Shown here: positions 35,105-44,317 of the stretch, piece by piece
Layout of the letters: each line of letters opens with the position of its first letter
How positions within the stretch are numbered: position 1 is the stretch's first letter
Assembly: GCA_041662785.1 (NCBI GenBank)
Contig: JBAZRW010000001.1
Span: forward strand, 186,001 to 250,000
Length of the DNA stretch: 64,000 nt
Direction of reading: 5' to 3'
DNA from: Bdellovibrionales bacterium
Lineage (GTDB): Bacteria > Pseudomonadota > Alphaproteobacteria > UBA9219
The notes under the pieces: model-generated
Seen by the model: the letters and a program-made list of their open reading frames with translations, nothing else
Databases searched by the model: none
Told to the model about the DNA's origin: nothing
Made by a program: the position numbers and the translations under genes

Positions 35105-36559
35105 CTAAACATCCCGCTTTTCTCGTCGCCTCTGCGCTGAAGTGGGGATGTGCAGACTTTCGCGGTATTTGGCGACGGTGCGCCGCGCGATGTCGATGCC
35201 TTCGGCACGAAGCATTTCCATCAAGCGATCATCCGATAGAATGGCCGTTGACACTTCCGCATCGATCAGCGCCTTGATCCGCTCACGCACAGCAAGGGTT
35301 GAGACGCCTTCAGCCCCTCCACCTGTCGTAGGCAGGGAGCCTGTAAAAAAGTATTTCAGCTCAAACATGCCACGTGGCGTGGCGATGTATTTGTTTTGCG
35401 TAACGCGGGACACCGTCGATTCATGCATCTCGATCACCTCGGCAATGTCACGCAGGATAAGCGGCTTAAGATGCTGCACGCCATAGATAAAAAACTTGTC
35501 CTGTTGTTTAACAATTTCCGAAGCAACTTTCAGGATCGTCGTTGCCCGTTGGTGCAGGGCTTTAACAAGCCAATTGGCTTGCTGCCATTTATCAGACAAA
35601 TAGGCTTTGTCCGCACTGGCACGCGCGCCCCCGATAATCTTTTCATAAAAAGATTCATTGGCCAGAACCCGCGGCAGCGTATCGTTGTTCAATTCAATGT
35701 GCCAACCACCGCCTGCAATAGGAGTCAACAATACATCGGGCGTAATGGGCGGCGCGACATCCGCCGTAAAAGCCAGCGCAGGCTTAGGCGTCAGGGCGCG
35801 GATTTCAGAAATCATGTCAGTCAGATCTTCGCTATCGACCCCGCACAGGCGCATCAGCGAGGCGCGTTCGCGTTTGGCGACCAGCTCTAGGTTCTCCAAA
35901 AGTATAGCCATCGCAGGATCCAACCTGTTTTTCTCGCGCAGTTGGATCGTCAGACATTCCTTCAGCGACCGCGCAAAGATGCCCAAGGGGTCAAGGCGTT
36001 GCAAACGGCTAATAATCGAATCGAAAAAGACGGACGTAACACCAAGCTGCGCACGCACAACATCCAAATCAGCGGGAAGATAACCCGCATCGTCCAAAAG
36101 CTCGACCATCGCGGCGGCCATCATACATTCGGCAGGATCAGAAAAATCCATATGAATCTGGCTAAGCAAATGGTCGCGCAGGCTGGGAGCCTCAGCCACA
36201 TTTTCGGCCCAATCATGATGCGGGGCCGAAGGATCATACTCGCCGCCGCTAGACCCCTGCGAGTCATAGGTGTCAAACGCCTGTTCATCCGGCGCGGCAA
36301 CATCGGTTTTCTCGCCACCCTCGCCTTGCGTCTCACCATCAAGAGTGATGCCCGTTTCTTGTTCAGAGGATGCCTCGCCCCCCGAAGAGAAATCCTCTCC
36401 CTCGCCGCTTTCTAAAAACGGGTTGTTTTCCAGCTCGCCCGCGACGAACGCGCACAGATCCTGATTGGACAGTTGCAGCAGCTTGATCGCCTGCTGCAAT
36501 TGCGGCGTCATCACAAGGGACTGCGTGGTGCGAAGATCAAGGCGGGGGGAAGAAACCAT
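35105..36559 (-). CDS. rpoN: RNA polymerase sigma-54 factor RpoN
   Basis: Alternative sigma factor for -24/-12 promoters. The 484-aa protein begins with the activator-interacting region I (RTTQSLVMTPQLQQAIKLLQLSNQDL), has an acidic region II with many Glu, a core-binding domain, and the DNA-binding helix-turn-helix plus C-terminal RpoN box ARRTVAKYRESLHIPTSAQR. The ATG at 36559 follows AAGG. It comes 6 nt after lptB in the usual alphaproteobacterial order. Sigma-54-like sites at flgF and the flagellin gene suggest it drives flagellar genes here. Confidence 0.96.
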   Translation of the reverse strand: MVSSPRLDLRTTQSLVMTPQLQQAIKLLQLSNQDLCAFVAGELENNPFLESGEGEDFSSGGEASSEQETGITLDGETQGEGGEKTDVAAPDEQAFDTYDSQGSSGGEYDPSAPHHDWAENVAEAPSLRDHLLSQIHMDFSDPAECMMAAAMVELLDDAGYLPADLDVVRAQLGVTSVFFDSIISRLQRLDPLGIFARSLKECLTIQLREKNRLDPAMAILLENLELVAKRERASLMRLCGVDSEDLTDMISEIRALTPKPALAFTADVAPPITPDVLLTPIAGGGWHIELNNDTLPRVLANESFYEKIIGGARASADKAYLSDKWQQANWLVKALHQRATTILKVASEIVKQQDKFFIYGVQHLKPLILRDIAEVIEMHESTVSRVTQNKYIATPRGMFELKYFFTGSLPTTGGGAEGVSTLAVRERIKALIDAEVSTAILSDDRLMEMLRAEGIDIARRTVAKYRESLHIPTSAQRRREKRDV

Positions 36560-36565
36560 CGCGCC

Positions 36566-37366
36566 TTACATCCGGAACTCGTCGCCCAGATAGACGCGGC
36601 GAACGTCGGCATGCGCGACAATCTCATCGGGCGTGCCTTCCATCAAGACGCGGCCATCGTGGATGATCGAAGCGCGATCCACAATCTCTAGCGTAGCGCG
36701 AACATTGTGATCGGTAATAAGAACGCCAAGACCACGATCACGCAAATGAACGACCAAATCGCGAATATCGCCAAGAGCAATAGGATCGATGCCCGCAAAA
36801 GGCTCATCAAGAAGGAGGAAATGGGGCTGCGAGGCAAGCGCTCGTGCGATTTCAACGCGCCGTCGCTCACCGCCCGAAAGAGCCATGGCGGGGGCACGGC
36901 GCAAATGCGTAATGCCAAACTCGACCAAAAGATCGTCCAGCATCGCTTCCCGCGTATCGCGATCAGGTTCGATCACTTCCAAAATCGCGCGGATATTATC
37001 CTCGACATTCAGGCCGCGAAAGATAGAAGCTTCCTGAGGCAGATAGCTAAGGCCAAGGCGCGCCCGGCGATACATGGGCAAGGCGGAAACGTCCATGCCA
37101 TCGATAGCAATTGTGCCCATATCGGGCGTGATAAGCCCCGTGAGCATATAAAAACACGTTGTCTTGCCCGCGCCATTTGGCCCCAAAAGACCCACGACTT
37201 CGCCGCGCCGCAAGGACAGGCTCACATCATGCAGAACGGGGCGACCACGATACTGCTTGCCCAGATGGGCCGCCTCTAGCCCCGCCCCTACCTCAGGGGA
37301 GACAAGAGCCGTCGCGGCAGGGTCTCCTGCAAACGGGATGATCTTTCCGGCGCGTTTTACCTTCAT
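36566..37366 (-). CDS. lptB: LPS export ABC transporter ATPase LptB
   Basis: ATPase that powers LPS extraction from the inner membrane with LptFG. The 266-aa protein has Walker A GPNGAGKTT, a Q-loop in SYLPQEASIFRGLNVEDN (typical LptB), signature LSGGERRRVEIARAL and Walker B LLLDEPFAGIDP, with switch His in ITDHNVRATLEI. A 30-residue N-terminal extension precedes the core. The ATG overlaps the lptA stop as ATGA, so the two are coupled. Confidence 0.95.
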   Translation of the reverse strand: MKVKRAGKIIPFAGDPAATALVSPEVGAGLEAAHLGKQYRGRPVLHDVSLSLRRGEVVGLLGPNGAGKTTCFYMLTGLITPDMGTIAIDGMDVSALPMYRRARLGLSYLPQEASIFRGLNVEDNIRAILEVIEPDRDTREAMLDDLLVEFGITHLRRAPAMALSGGERRRVEIARALASQPHFLLLDEPFAGIDPIALGDIRDLVVHLRDRGLGVLITDHNVRATLEIVDRASIIHDGRVLMEGTPDEIVAHADVRRVYLGDEFRM

Positions 37367-38211
37367 GGCTTGGCCTTTTCTTTTTTCGCGCTTGAAGAAG
37401 GCAAAAGGACGCGAACGCGACCCGATCCACTATTGATCAGGCGGCTTTGACCGCTTGTGAAATCGACAAGGGCTTTATCGCCCGCCAGTTGCGTCTGTCC
37501 GCGCGTGATGCGGACATGATTGGACAAAACGGCGCTGTTCTTTTGGGTATCGTACACACCCTCATCGCCGCGCGAGATGCCACCATCCTTGGTCACGATA
37601 ATGACGTTGCCTTTGGCGATCAAATCCGTCATCGCCAGTTGGCCTTGGGGATTGGGCGCAAAGTGCGCGGTCAGCACATCGGCCTCAACGCGGTTCGCGC
37701 CTTGCTCGCCAATAGCATGCCCCCGCGCGATGGCCGTTTTCTTGTTTTCGTCGTATTCCAACGAGTCCTTGGCCGTCACAACATTCTTTTCCGTGATCAA
37801 CTTCAGATTATCGCCCGTCACTTTGATAAAGCCGCTGTCCGCATCATACACGGCCTTTTGCCCAAAAACCTGCTGCGTAGGGCTATAAAAATGCACGTTG
37901 CCTTCGGCGGTCATGCGGTCAATGTCGCCGCCTAAGGCCTGAGGCTTGTCTTGTTCCTTCCCCTTGGTAGTAGGGACAGGCTGCACTTTGGTATCGCGTT
38001 GATGCGCTGTCAGAATATCGGCCTCAATCGTCTTGTCGTCGCGCACAGCTTTGGCCTTGCCACGCGCCACATAAAGCTGCGTGTCCTGATACCATTCAAG
38101 GCTTTCATCGGCAGAAATCTCAATGGGGCCTTGCTGCGCGGCGCAAGGCGGCGCGGCCCCAAGAAAAAAGCCAAGAGAAAAAACAAGGAGGAAGAATATG
38201 CGCAAAATCAT
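37363..38211 (-). CDS. lptA: Periplasmic LPS transport protein LptA
   Basis: Periplasmic bridge component carrying LPS to LptDE. The 282-aa precursor has a signal peptide (to about APPCAAQQ) and an OstA-like jellyroll: ISADESLEWYQDTQLYVARGKAKAVRDDKT, repeated NVHFYSPTQQVFGQKAVYD, KVTGDNLKLITEKNVVTAKD and a C-terminal SNHVRITRGQTQLAGDKALVDFTSGQSRL (segments named by their cores). It is longer than E. coli LptA (185 aa) because it contains extra repeats. It starts 5 nt after lptC and overlaps lptB by ATGA. Confidence 0.92.
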   Translation of the reverse strand: MILRIFFLLVFSLGFFLGAAPPCAAQQGPIEISADESLEWYQDTQLYVARGKAKAVRDDKTIEADILTAHQRDTKVQPVPTTKGKEQDKPQALGGDIDRMTAEGNVHFYSPTQQVFGQKAVYDADSGFIKVTGDNLKLITEKNVVTAKDSLEYDENKKTAIARGHAIGEQGANRVEADVLTAHFAPNPQGQLAMTDLIAKGNVIIVTKDGGISRGDEGVYDTQKNSAVLSNHVRITRGQTQLAGDKALVDFTSGQSRLINSGSGRVRVLLPSSSAKKEKAKP

Positions 38212-38216
38212 AAAGC

Positions 38217-38924
38217 CTATCGTGAGGGGGAATGATTGACATTAGGTTTATCAGAGCGAGGCCTTTCCTGCAAATCAAGTGTGGCCGTCGCGGGCCCCGT
38301 TACTACAATCGTGCGCCCCGAATCCAGCGCGCGGAACCCCGCCCCCCGAATAACACCAAAGTTTCCATTGATAACAACTGGTTGAGTTCCCCACGCGAGG
38401 CCTTTGGGCATATCGACATTCATTTCGCTAGAGGAAAAACGATACCCCTTATCGTGGAAAAACTCGACATTGCCGCCAAGCCATAATTGTTTTGTGTTTT
38501 GGTCAAGGCAGCCACGATCCGCCCGCCCATCCAGCCACGCGCCGTTATCTAAGGCCAACTCTCCCTTGGGCCCCTCTAAATCGATCAAATTCTTGCTGGT
38601 GGCCGCCTGAAGCGCCCTGTCCGCCGTAAGCGTATAGGGATGGCTTTTGGCATCCAGCCCGTTAAGGTTGAGCTTTTCGACCATCAAATTCGGGACATTA
38701 TCGACAACGGTCAGTGAAACGATGTTGGAATTCCACATCGGCCAAAGAAGGAGGAGGACGATCCCTAGCAATACGGTTACAGGCAAGACCCAACGCAAAA
38801 GCCCCACAAAGCGGCTATAGCCTTGGCTATCGGCCTTGGCGCGGCTTGTGTCTCGCGGACGAAGCGTCGCCAGCGTGTCCCGCTTTTCCTCTGAGGGTTC
38901 TGCTGGAGGGATGGGCTGTGTCAT
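38217..38924 (-). CDS. lptC: LPS export protein LptC
   Basis: Bitopic inner-membrane protein passing LPS from LptFG to LptA. The 235-aa protein has a cytoplasmic N-terminus, one membrane helix (FVGLLRWVLPVTVLLGIVLLLLW) and an OstA-like periplasmic domain with LVVDN-type strands (VEKLNLNGLDAKSHPYTLTADRAL, WLDGRADRGCLDQNTKQLWLGG). Member of the LptC family common in alphaproteobacteria. It is first of the lptC-lptA-lptB-rpoN unit, 17 nt from the upstream Nudix gene on the same strand. Confidence 0.9.
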   Translation of the reverse strand: MTQPIPPAEPSEEKRDTLATLRPRDTSRAKADSQGYSRFVGLLRWVLPVTVLLGIVLLLLWPMWNSNIVSLTVVDNVPNLMVEKLNLNGLDAKSHPYTLTADRALQAATSKNLIDLEGPKGELALDNGAWLDGRADRGCLDQNTKQLWLGGNVEFFHDKGYRFSSSEMNVDMPKGLAWGTQPVVINGNFGVIRGAGFRALDSGRTIVVTGPATATLDLQERPRSDKPNVNHSPSR

Positions 38925-38941
38925 GTCTGTTAGTATAAACC

Positions 38942-39802
38942 TTAAGCTCTAAGGGCGTCCATCGCCGTTTGAAGGGAGGCGTACTCTGAATCATCCGGCG
39001 TAATCACGTTATGACGCAAGAAGAAGTCGATCAAAACCAGATTGCAATTGAACTTAAAGCGATCCGTCTCGCGCACCAAAGCCAACACCTCTTGCACAGG
39101 CATCAGCGTAAAGCTGCCGACTTCGCCGTCCGTATTGGTGGGGACAACGCCTTCCTCCATCTCCAAATCAAAGATAAAGAGCGTGTCGTTACGTAGACCC
39201 TTCATCTTTTCAACCTTATAGCTGAGCGAGCCAGTAACCACGGCGCTTTTCACAATGTCGGGGCTAAGCCCTGCCTCTTCCCACGCTTCTTTAAGAAGAT
39301 TTTCCGCAATGCTGAGGCCTAAAGGCAAGCCACCACCAATCATGTTATCCAACTTGCCAGGATCGATCCGTCTGTCCGTAGCGCGTTCGGCAATCCACAA
39401 ATAAAGCCCGTCTGCGCGGCGCACAAAGCCGTTTACATGCACGCCATGCCCCTTGACCCCAAACCAAGGGATAGCGGCGCGGTCGATCCTCGCGAGCGAC
39501 TCATCGCCCCACTTTTGAAGAACGGGATAAATCTCGCCGTGCAGCGGAACACCATGAAAATCGGAAAGGAGACAGCTGGCCTTCCACAAAGCAACTGTGC
39601 GCGGCTCAAACGCATCATGGGGCGGCGCAAGGATCAGAGAATCGCTTTGAATCTCAAAGCCCTCTTCTTCCCCCAAGAACAACCCAATCTCTCGCCTCAC
39701 CCAGCCCACAGAAAAGCCGCCCACAATAAAAGGCATCAACAACGACAGGTTGTGATGGGTGCAAGCGCGGACATGCCGCATAAAGCCGGAGGTCTCAATC
39801 AT
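38942..39802 (-). CDS. Nudix hydrolase with DUF4743 domain
   Basis: A 286-aa protein. The N-terminal 130 residues form a DUF4743-like domain (LLMPFIVGGFSVGWVRREI, FEPRTVALWKASCLLSDFHGVPL) and the C-terminal Nudix domain holds the box GGGLPLGLSIAENLLKEAWEEAGL, which departs from canonical GX5EX7REUXEEXGU by A for R. Plant and fungal homologues of this arrangement are annotated as thiamine-pyrophosphate-related Nudix enzymes, but substrate is not deducible. The ATG at 39802 is preferred; a GTG three codons earlier is possible. Confidence 0.85.
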   Translation of the reverse strand: MIETSGFMRHVRACTHHNLSLLMPFIVGGFSVGWVRREIGLFLGEEEGFEIQSDSLILAPPHDAFEPRTVALWKASCLLSDFHGVPLHGEIYPVLQKWGDESLARIDRAAIPWFGVKGHGVHVNGFVRRADGLYLWIAERATDRRIDPGKLDNMIGGGLPLGLSIAENLLKEAWEEAGLSPDIVKSAVVTGSLSYKVEKMKGLRNDTLFIFDLEMEEGVVPTNTDGEVGSFTLMPVQEVLALVRETDRFKFNCNLVLIDFFLRHNVITPDDSEYASLQTAMDALRA

Positions 39803-39868
39803 TAAAAGCACTCTACAAACATAGACCTTGGGACTTTTACGGCATCACGACGAAAAGGCAAATGAAAA

Positions 39869-39898
39869 CGGCCCCCGCACCATCACGCGCGGAGGCCG
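39869..39898 (-). terminator. Rho-independent terminator for the 39943-40107 gene
   Basis: Ten-pair stem with one G-U (arms 39889-39898 and 39869-39878), 10-nt loop, and TTTT following on the minus strand. It lies about 45 nt downstream of the small gene's stop. Confidence 0.7.
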
Positions 39899-39942
39899 CC
39901 TCTTCCCTGTTCTTACGATGCACTTAGATCAAGCGCCAAAAG

Positions 39943-40107
39943 CTAAGCGCTTGTGTCAACCGTCGTACCGCGACCAGACTCTACCGGTGGCGGCGGAGGG
40001 GGCGCTTGTTCGACTTGAACCGGCGCTGCCGCCGCCAGCGGCACACTAGCCGTTGCAACTTGCGTAGAAATGGCTCCTTGTTGAGCTATGACCCCAATGC
40101 CTGTCAT
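39943..40107 (-). CDS. Small Ala/Pro/Val-rich protein, 54 aa
   Basis: A 54-aa open frame with an excellent ribosome binding site (GGAG 6 nt before the ATG) and a terminator 45 nt beyond the stop, so it is very likely expressed. It begins MTGIGVIAQQGAISTQVATA, continues with Ala, Val and a run of six prolines, and ends DTSA. There are no cysteines, no signal peptide and no membrane helix. It is reminiscent of the first half of the 55963-56265 protein (MLETVGVTGSLGG and Ala/Val/Ser-rich), which may make the two distant relatives. Function unknown. Confidence 0.6.
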   Translation of the reverse strand: MTGIGVIAQQGAISTQVATASVPLAAAAPVQVEQAPPPPPPVESGRGTTVDTSA

Positions 40108-40243
40108 GAGTATCTCCATCAACTATGAATCTCTTTATGATTTCTATTATGCCTCATAATGATTGCGAAATGAATAAGATTGCGGCTTATTTTTATAAAG
40201 AAGTTAATAATTCATTAATAACGTGAGGATTCCCCCACAACCA

Positions 40244-43200
40244 TCAGTTTTTCTTGTCTTTTCTGTACGAGTCCAGAACGCTGCGGAACATGTCAACATC
40301 AGACAAACGGCCCTGAACCGCATAAATATCCTTCATGCCCGTCATTTTCTCGGGGCTTGTCAGGACATGAAACACGCCCGCCTTGCTGGTTTTATCCATA
40401 GCGGCCCCATATTCCGCCGCCGCGTGGTCAAGCCCCGTCAAATCCCCCGCCTGCGCCATAGCGACCACCGCATGAACAAGCCACGTGGCCTGTTCCTCGT
40501 TTAAAGACACCCCTGCCTTAAGCGGCCCCACGAGCGCCAGCAACGCCTTGGTCGCATCGCCCCACTGTTTGGCGCGAAGGGCCATATCGGCGCGGAGCAA
40601 GAGGGTGGACTGGCCACTTCCTTCTGGCAAGGCCGCCAGAGCCTCTTGATATTTACCCATCTCGGACAAGGCACGCGCACGGAGCAATTGCCGCTCGTCC
40701 TTTGTCTTTTGCGACAAGGTCGCCGCATCGCCTTGGCTTTGGTCGAGAAGGGCCAAGGCCGCCTCAGCCTTGTGGTCCAAAAGCCGAACCCCCGCAAGGC
40801 GCGTGAGCGTTTGCGCTTTTTCTTCCGGCTTCGTGCTGTTCTTGATTAGGGCTTCAAGGAGTTTGGCTGCCTGATCCAATAAATCAATATCCACAAGGCG
40901 CTCGGCCAGATTGCTGCGAACGTCATTCCCTTCTTCTCCGGCCGGAATTAAGTCCTGATGATCGGTATAAAGGGAAAGAGCATCGATAGGCGACATATCA
41001 CGGCCAAGATCCGTCATATAGACATCATGGAACGTCTTGATCATATCCGTTCGCAACGCCGTCGTTTGCGGCGACGATGGGAATAAACGCAAAGCCTGTG
41101 ACAACACGGCAAAACCGGCCTTGAAATCCTTGGCCTCCAGATAATAGCCACCTAGACGCTTTAAAATATCAAGCTCAAGATCATCGCCTCGCCACGCATA
41201 GCGCAGCCCTTCCAAACGATCGACCGCCTGCTTGGGGGTCAAGGATTTTGTCGCCACGCCCAAATCGATAAGAGCCAGCTCTGCGCGAATTTTATAAAGA
41301 CGATCCGCACCCCGCACAACTTGCTTCCAAAGAGCTTCAGCCTTCTCAGCCTGCCCACTCTTGCTGTAAAGGACACCGCGCAAATAACGTGTGGCCGAAA
41401 GCGCAGCAGGAGAAAGGGATTCTTTTGCCTCTAGCTTGTAAAGCCATTCAGTGGCCTCTTTGTCTTGATCAAGAGCCAACGCGGACTCGGTCGCCAAAAT
41501 GACAAATTGCGAAAATAGCGGATCCCCATATTGTTCAAGCGTCCCGCGCGATAAATTAAAGAGCTCGCGCGCCGATACAAAATCACGCGAAAGCGCCGCC
41601 CCATAAGCACGCCAAAGAACAATATCCGCCTGATCCTTTAACGCTGGCTGCGATAGATCCGCTAAGCCCTCTTGCACCCGCCCTGTCAGCAAACGAACAG
41701 CGCCGCGCAAAGCGAGAAAATCGGGGTAAACTTCAATTTCAGGAAGCGCCTTGCGAATAAGCTCAAGAAGCGCCAGCGCCTCATACCCCATGCCATGCGA
41801 AAAATAGAGCCGCGCAAGGTCAAGCCGTGGCAAAACGCGCTCTTCCTCGGAAACGGCTATGACGGTCTGCATCAATTTTTGCTGCGTTTGTGTAAAGGTT
41901 TCGCCTTCTTGCCCGCGCCATCTTTCAAAATCAAACAAGGGCTTTTCATTGGCACCGCCCTTATAAGCCCTATGAGGATCGCGCCCCATGTCCCTAAGGG
42001 GCGAAAGTTTCAGCCCCCCTTCCGCAGAGATCTCGATCCCGTCCGGCACAATCCGCGCCGTGACTTTCTCATGCCACGGCTTGATCACAAGCCCCTGCAC
42101 CGCAGGAATAACCAAAAAATCAGACAGGCGTCTTTTTAACGTAAAAGCGCCCGTCTCTTTAAAGGGGATCACAATTAAATCATCCCCAACGACGGGATCG
42201 CGGAGCATCACAGGCTCTGGAGGGTTAGCAGAAGGAAGCAAAAGACGCGCCCCCAAGGCAAAATTAGGCTGCGAGAGGAATTCAGTTGAAAGCAACGCGG
42301 TTTCGCCCTGCGGAACCAAATATATCTCCCACGCCGTCCCTTTGCGCGTGGCCCGAACGCTAACCTGATCGGGAACGGCAATGCGAAAACCGGTTTGTCG
42401 TTGCAGCGCTATAGGCTCTAACTTAACGCGCGGCGGCGGCGAGGTCAGAAGGGCATCGCCCACAAGCTTGCGATCAAAGATAATGTTCACATACCCTGCG
42501 CGCGCAAAAATCGCCGTGCCGACTTCAATTTTAGGATCAAAAACGGCGACGGGCTGCGGCGGATGTTCTTGCGTGATCGTCCTGATTTCATTTTCCGTCT
42601 TGGCATCCAGTCTCGTCTCTGAGGCAAGGGGCCAATTAAGGGCGGGTTGCGATGGCGCAGGCTCGGCCTGCTTTGCTTCAACAGTCTCAAGGGGGGCGGG
42701 AGCAGGAACAGGATCCAACGATTCGGGCAGGGCTTTTTCGCCCTCAACGGGCTCCGGTGGCAGATCCTGTTTTTTAGCCTCTTCCTGCGGAGGGGGCTCT
42801 TCCTCTTTTACCGTCTCTTGAACGGCGGGCGTTGCGGCAGCAACGGCAGCCGTGGCAGGCGGTGATGCCTCAACAGCAGGAGGCTGTTTTTGCACAGGCG
42901 GCGGGGGCAAGTCGGGGGAAGGCAGCGCCACCACACGAGCCTGCGGCCCCGTTACATCAATCACAATCGAGCGATCGCTTATAAAATCTTTTAGGGTCGC
43001 CTGCGCCGCGATAGAAAAAGAAACAGCAAGGAGCGCGGAACCATCACCGCCAGCAAGAACCTGAAAGCCCTTGGCACGATCCAGCTTGGAAGGAGGTAAA
43101 ACGGCCTTGGCCGCCTTGGAAAAACGAACAACCACCCGCTCCCCTGCCCGCTCGATCTTATAGCCCATACCTACGGGCGCGTCGAAAACGACGCGATCAA

Positions 43201-43354
43201 ACAAAGGATGCTGCCCCGTCCTTAAAACGATGGAAGCCCCCCCCGCCGAGGCCTGCGCTGTTTTTTCGGCCGCCCCCAAAGGGGATAGCGCCAAGAAAAA
43301 GGCTATCAGGAAACAGGCTATAAAAAGGGTAACTCGCGGCATAGCGAAAAACAT
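40244..43354 (-). CDS. Large exported TPR protein beside cheY-cheZ, with AMIN-like N-terminal domain
   Basis: A protein of about 1036 aa. A signal peptide (MPRVTLFIACFLIAFFLALS through GAAEK) leads to a beta domain that looks AMIN-like (HPLFDRVVFDAPVGMGYKIE, ERVVVRFSKAA, SIVIDVTGP). A low-complexity Pro/Glu/Ala linker follows (about 130-250), then a second beta-rich part, and a C-terminal half of TPR-like helical pairs (ARLYFSHGMGYEALALLELI, AELALIDLGVATKSLTPKQAV, ERLVDIDLLDQAAKLLEALI). Start may be ATG 43354 or 43342; a longer frame to 43423 runs into the palindromic repeat. It lies downstream of cheY-cheZ; a role in flagellar or cell-wall placement is conjecture. Confidence 0.78.
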   Translation of the reverse strand: MFFAMPRVTLFIACFLIAFFLALSPLGAAEKTAQASAGGASIVLRTGQHPLFDRVVFDAPVGMGYKIERAGERVVVRFSKAAKAVLPPSKLDRAKGFQVLAGGDGSALLAVSFSIAAQATLKDFISDRSIVIDVTGPQARVVALPSPDLPPPPVQKQPPAVEASPPATAAVAAATPAVQETVKEEEPPPQEEAKKQDLPPEPVEGEKALPESLDPVPAPAPLETVEAKQAEPAPSQPALNWPLASETRLDAKTENEIRTITQEHPPQPVAVFDPKIEVGTAIFARAGYVNIIFDRKLVGDALLTSPPPRVKLEPIALQRQTGFRIAVPDQVSVRATRKGTAWEIYLVPQGETALLSTEFLSQPNFALGARLLLPSANPPEPVMLRDPVVGDDLIVIPFKETGAFTLKRRLSDFLVIPAVQGLVIKPWHEKVTARIVPDGIEISAEGGLKLSPLRDMGRDPHRAYKGGANEKPLFDFERWRGQEGETFTQTQQKLMQTVIAVSEEERVLPRLDLARLYFSHGMGYEALALLELIRKALPEIEVYPDFLALRGAVRLLTGRVQEGLADLSQPALKDQADIVLWRAYGAALSRDFVSARELFNLSRGTLEQYGDPLFSQFVILATESALALDQDKEATEWLYKLEAKESLSPAALSATRYLRGVLYSKSGQAEKAEALWKQVVRGADRLYKIRAELALIDLGVATKSLTPKQAVDRLEGLRYAWRGDDLELDILKRLGGYYLEAKDFKAGFAVLSQALRLFPSSPQTTALRTDMIKTFHDVYMTDLGRDMSPIDALSLYTDHQDLIPAGEEGNDVRSNLAERLVDIDLLDQAAKLLEALIKNSTKPEEKAQTLTRLAGVRLLDHKAEAALALLDQSQGDAATLSQKTKDERQLLRARALSEMGKYQEALAALPEGSGQSTLLLRADMALRAKQWGDATKALLALVGPLKAGVSLNEEQATWLVHAVVAMAQAGDLTGLDHAAAEYGAAMDKTSKAGVFHVLTSPEKMTGMKDIYAVQGRLSDVDMFRSVLDSYRKDKKN

Positions 43355-43417
43355 GGTTAAGAGTGGTCTTATACCGACGTCTATAATTAATGACACATGG
43401 ACGAACAAATCCCCTTT

Positions 43418-43525
43418 CGTCATCCCGCTGAAAAGCGGGATCCAGCGCCGCGCGTCCGCGCGGCATAAGACTCTTGTGCGCCGTGGACACGGCGCGACTG
43501 GATACCGGCCTTCGCCGGTATGACG
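43418..43525. repeat. Palindromic intergenic repeat, copy A
   Basis: A 108-nt element bounded by CGTCAT and ATGACG and built of four successive hairpins: ATCCCGC/GCGGGAT, GCCGCGCG/CGCGCGGC, GCGCCGTG/CACGGCGC and ATACCGGC/GCCGGTAT. It lies between cheZ and the TPR gene. The outer hairpins and the trailing CTAAAGG recur in copy B at 58614-58728. Confidence 0.85.
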
Positions 43526-43618
43526 CTAAAGGGATATGCTTTCCATAAAAGTCAGTAGTTATGGCCGTTGGTATTAACCATTTAACCCATACCAAAGAAA
43601 AAAAATAGTTAGTTTTTT

Positions 43619-44290
43619 TCAAAAGCCCGACATTAAACGATCAATTTCGTCCTGATCGATGGCGTTCTTGGGCAATTGAGGGCCATTCAATAAAGCTTTT
43701 TCAAGATCTTTATCATCCGCGCCTCCCCCTGCACCATCGCCCGTGGCACTGCCCTCTCGGTGAATTTCTTCGCCAAGAGCCTTAAGAAGCGCCTCAACCT
43801 TATGGTCGATATATTTTAAGGTCTGCACAACCTTTGTAATGCGCTGCCCCGTTATATCCTGAAAATTACAGGCTTCAAAAATCCTTGTCGTGCAAGCAAT
43901 CAATTGCTCACTCACTTCCGGCGCGCAATTGCCAGCGATGGCGCCAATCGTATCGCACACATCCATAATTTTGTTTGTGGCCTCTTCCGTCGCGCCAACA
44001 ACGGCGTCAAGCTCATCCGTCGCATGAGGAATATGGCTGGCACTGATTTCCTTGGGCTTGATTTCGGCAATTTCTTCCTTGGCATGGCGAATATAGGTCG
44101 CCAACTCCTCAAGCTCGGAATAAAATTTTAAATCCGAAACCGTCACATCGCCCGTCAAACTCGCCACGACCTCACGGACAATCCCCGTAATGTCTTCAGC
44201 CGATAAAGGGCTGTGCGCCGATTGATGCGCTGCAACGATTTTGCTGTGTAGGCTCGTCTCAAGCGTTGATAAACGTTCGCTGTCATCCAT
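43619..44290 (-). CDS. cheZ: CheY-P phosphatase CheZ
   Basis: Chemotaxis phosphatase that dephosphorylates CheY-P. The 223-aa protein is a long helical hairpin with the active-site segment ACNFQDITGQRITKVVQTL, where D145 and Q149 correspond to the catalytic pair known from E. coli CheZ (D143, Q147). The extreme C-terminus, DQDEIDRLMSGF, is the CheY-binding tail. GGGAGAG precedes the ATG. It lies 27 nt after cheY on the same strand, so stimulus and removal are co-expressed. Confidence 0.93.
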   Translation of the reverse strand: MDDSERLSTLETSLHSKIVAAHQSAHSPLSAEDITGIVREVVASLTGDVTVSDLKFYSELEELATYIRHAKEEIAEIKPKEISASHIPHATDELDAVVGATEEATNKIMDVCDTIGAIAGNCAPEVSEQLIACTTRIFEACNFQDITGQRITKVVQTLKYIDHKVEALLKALGEEIHREGSATGDGAGGGADDKDLEKALLNGPQLPKNAIDQDEIDRLMSGF

Positions 44291-44317
44291 GGTCGCTCTC
44301 CCGCTTATGACCTGTTA

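Noticed and set aside
39828..40049. 73-codon + strand frame before the Nudix gene
   Set aside because: It crosses a minus-strand terminator and is antisense to the better supported 54-aa gene.
43355..43423. Longer start for the TPR protein
   Set aside because: It begins inside repeat A and would bury the signal peptide.
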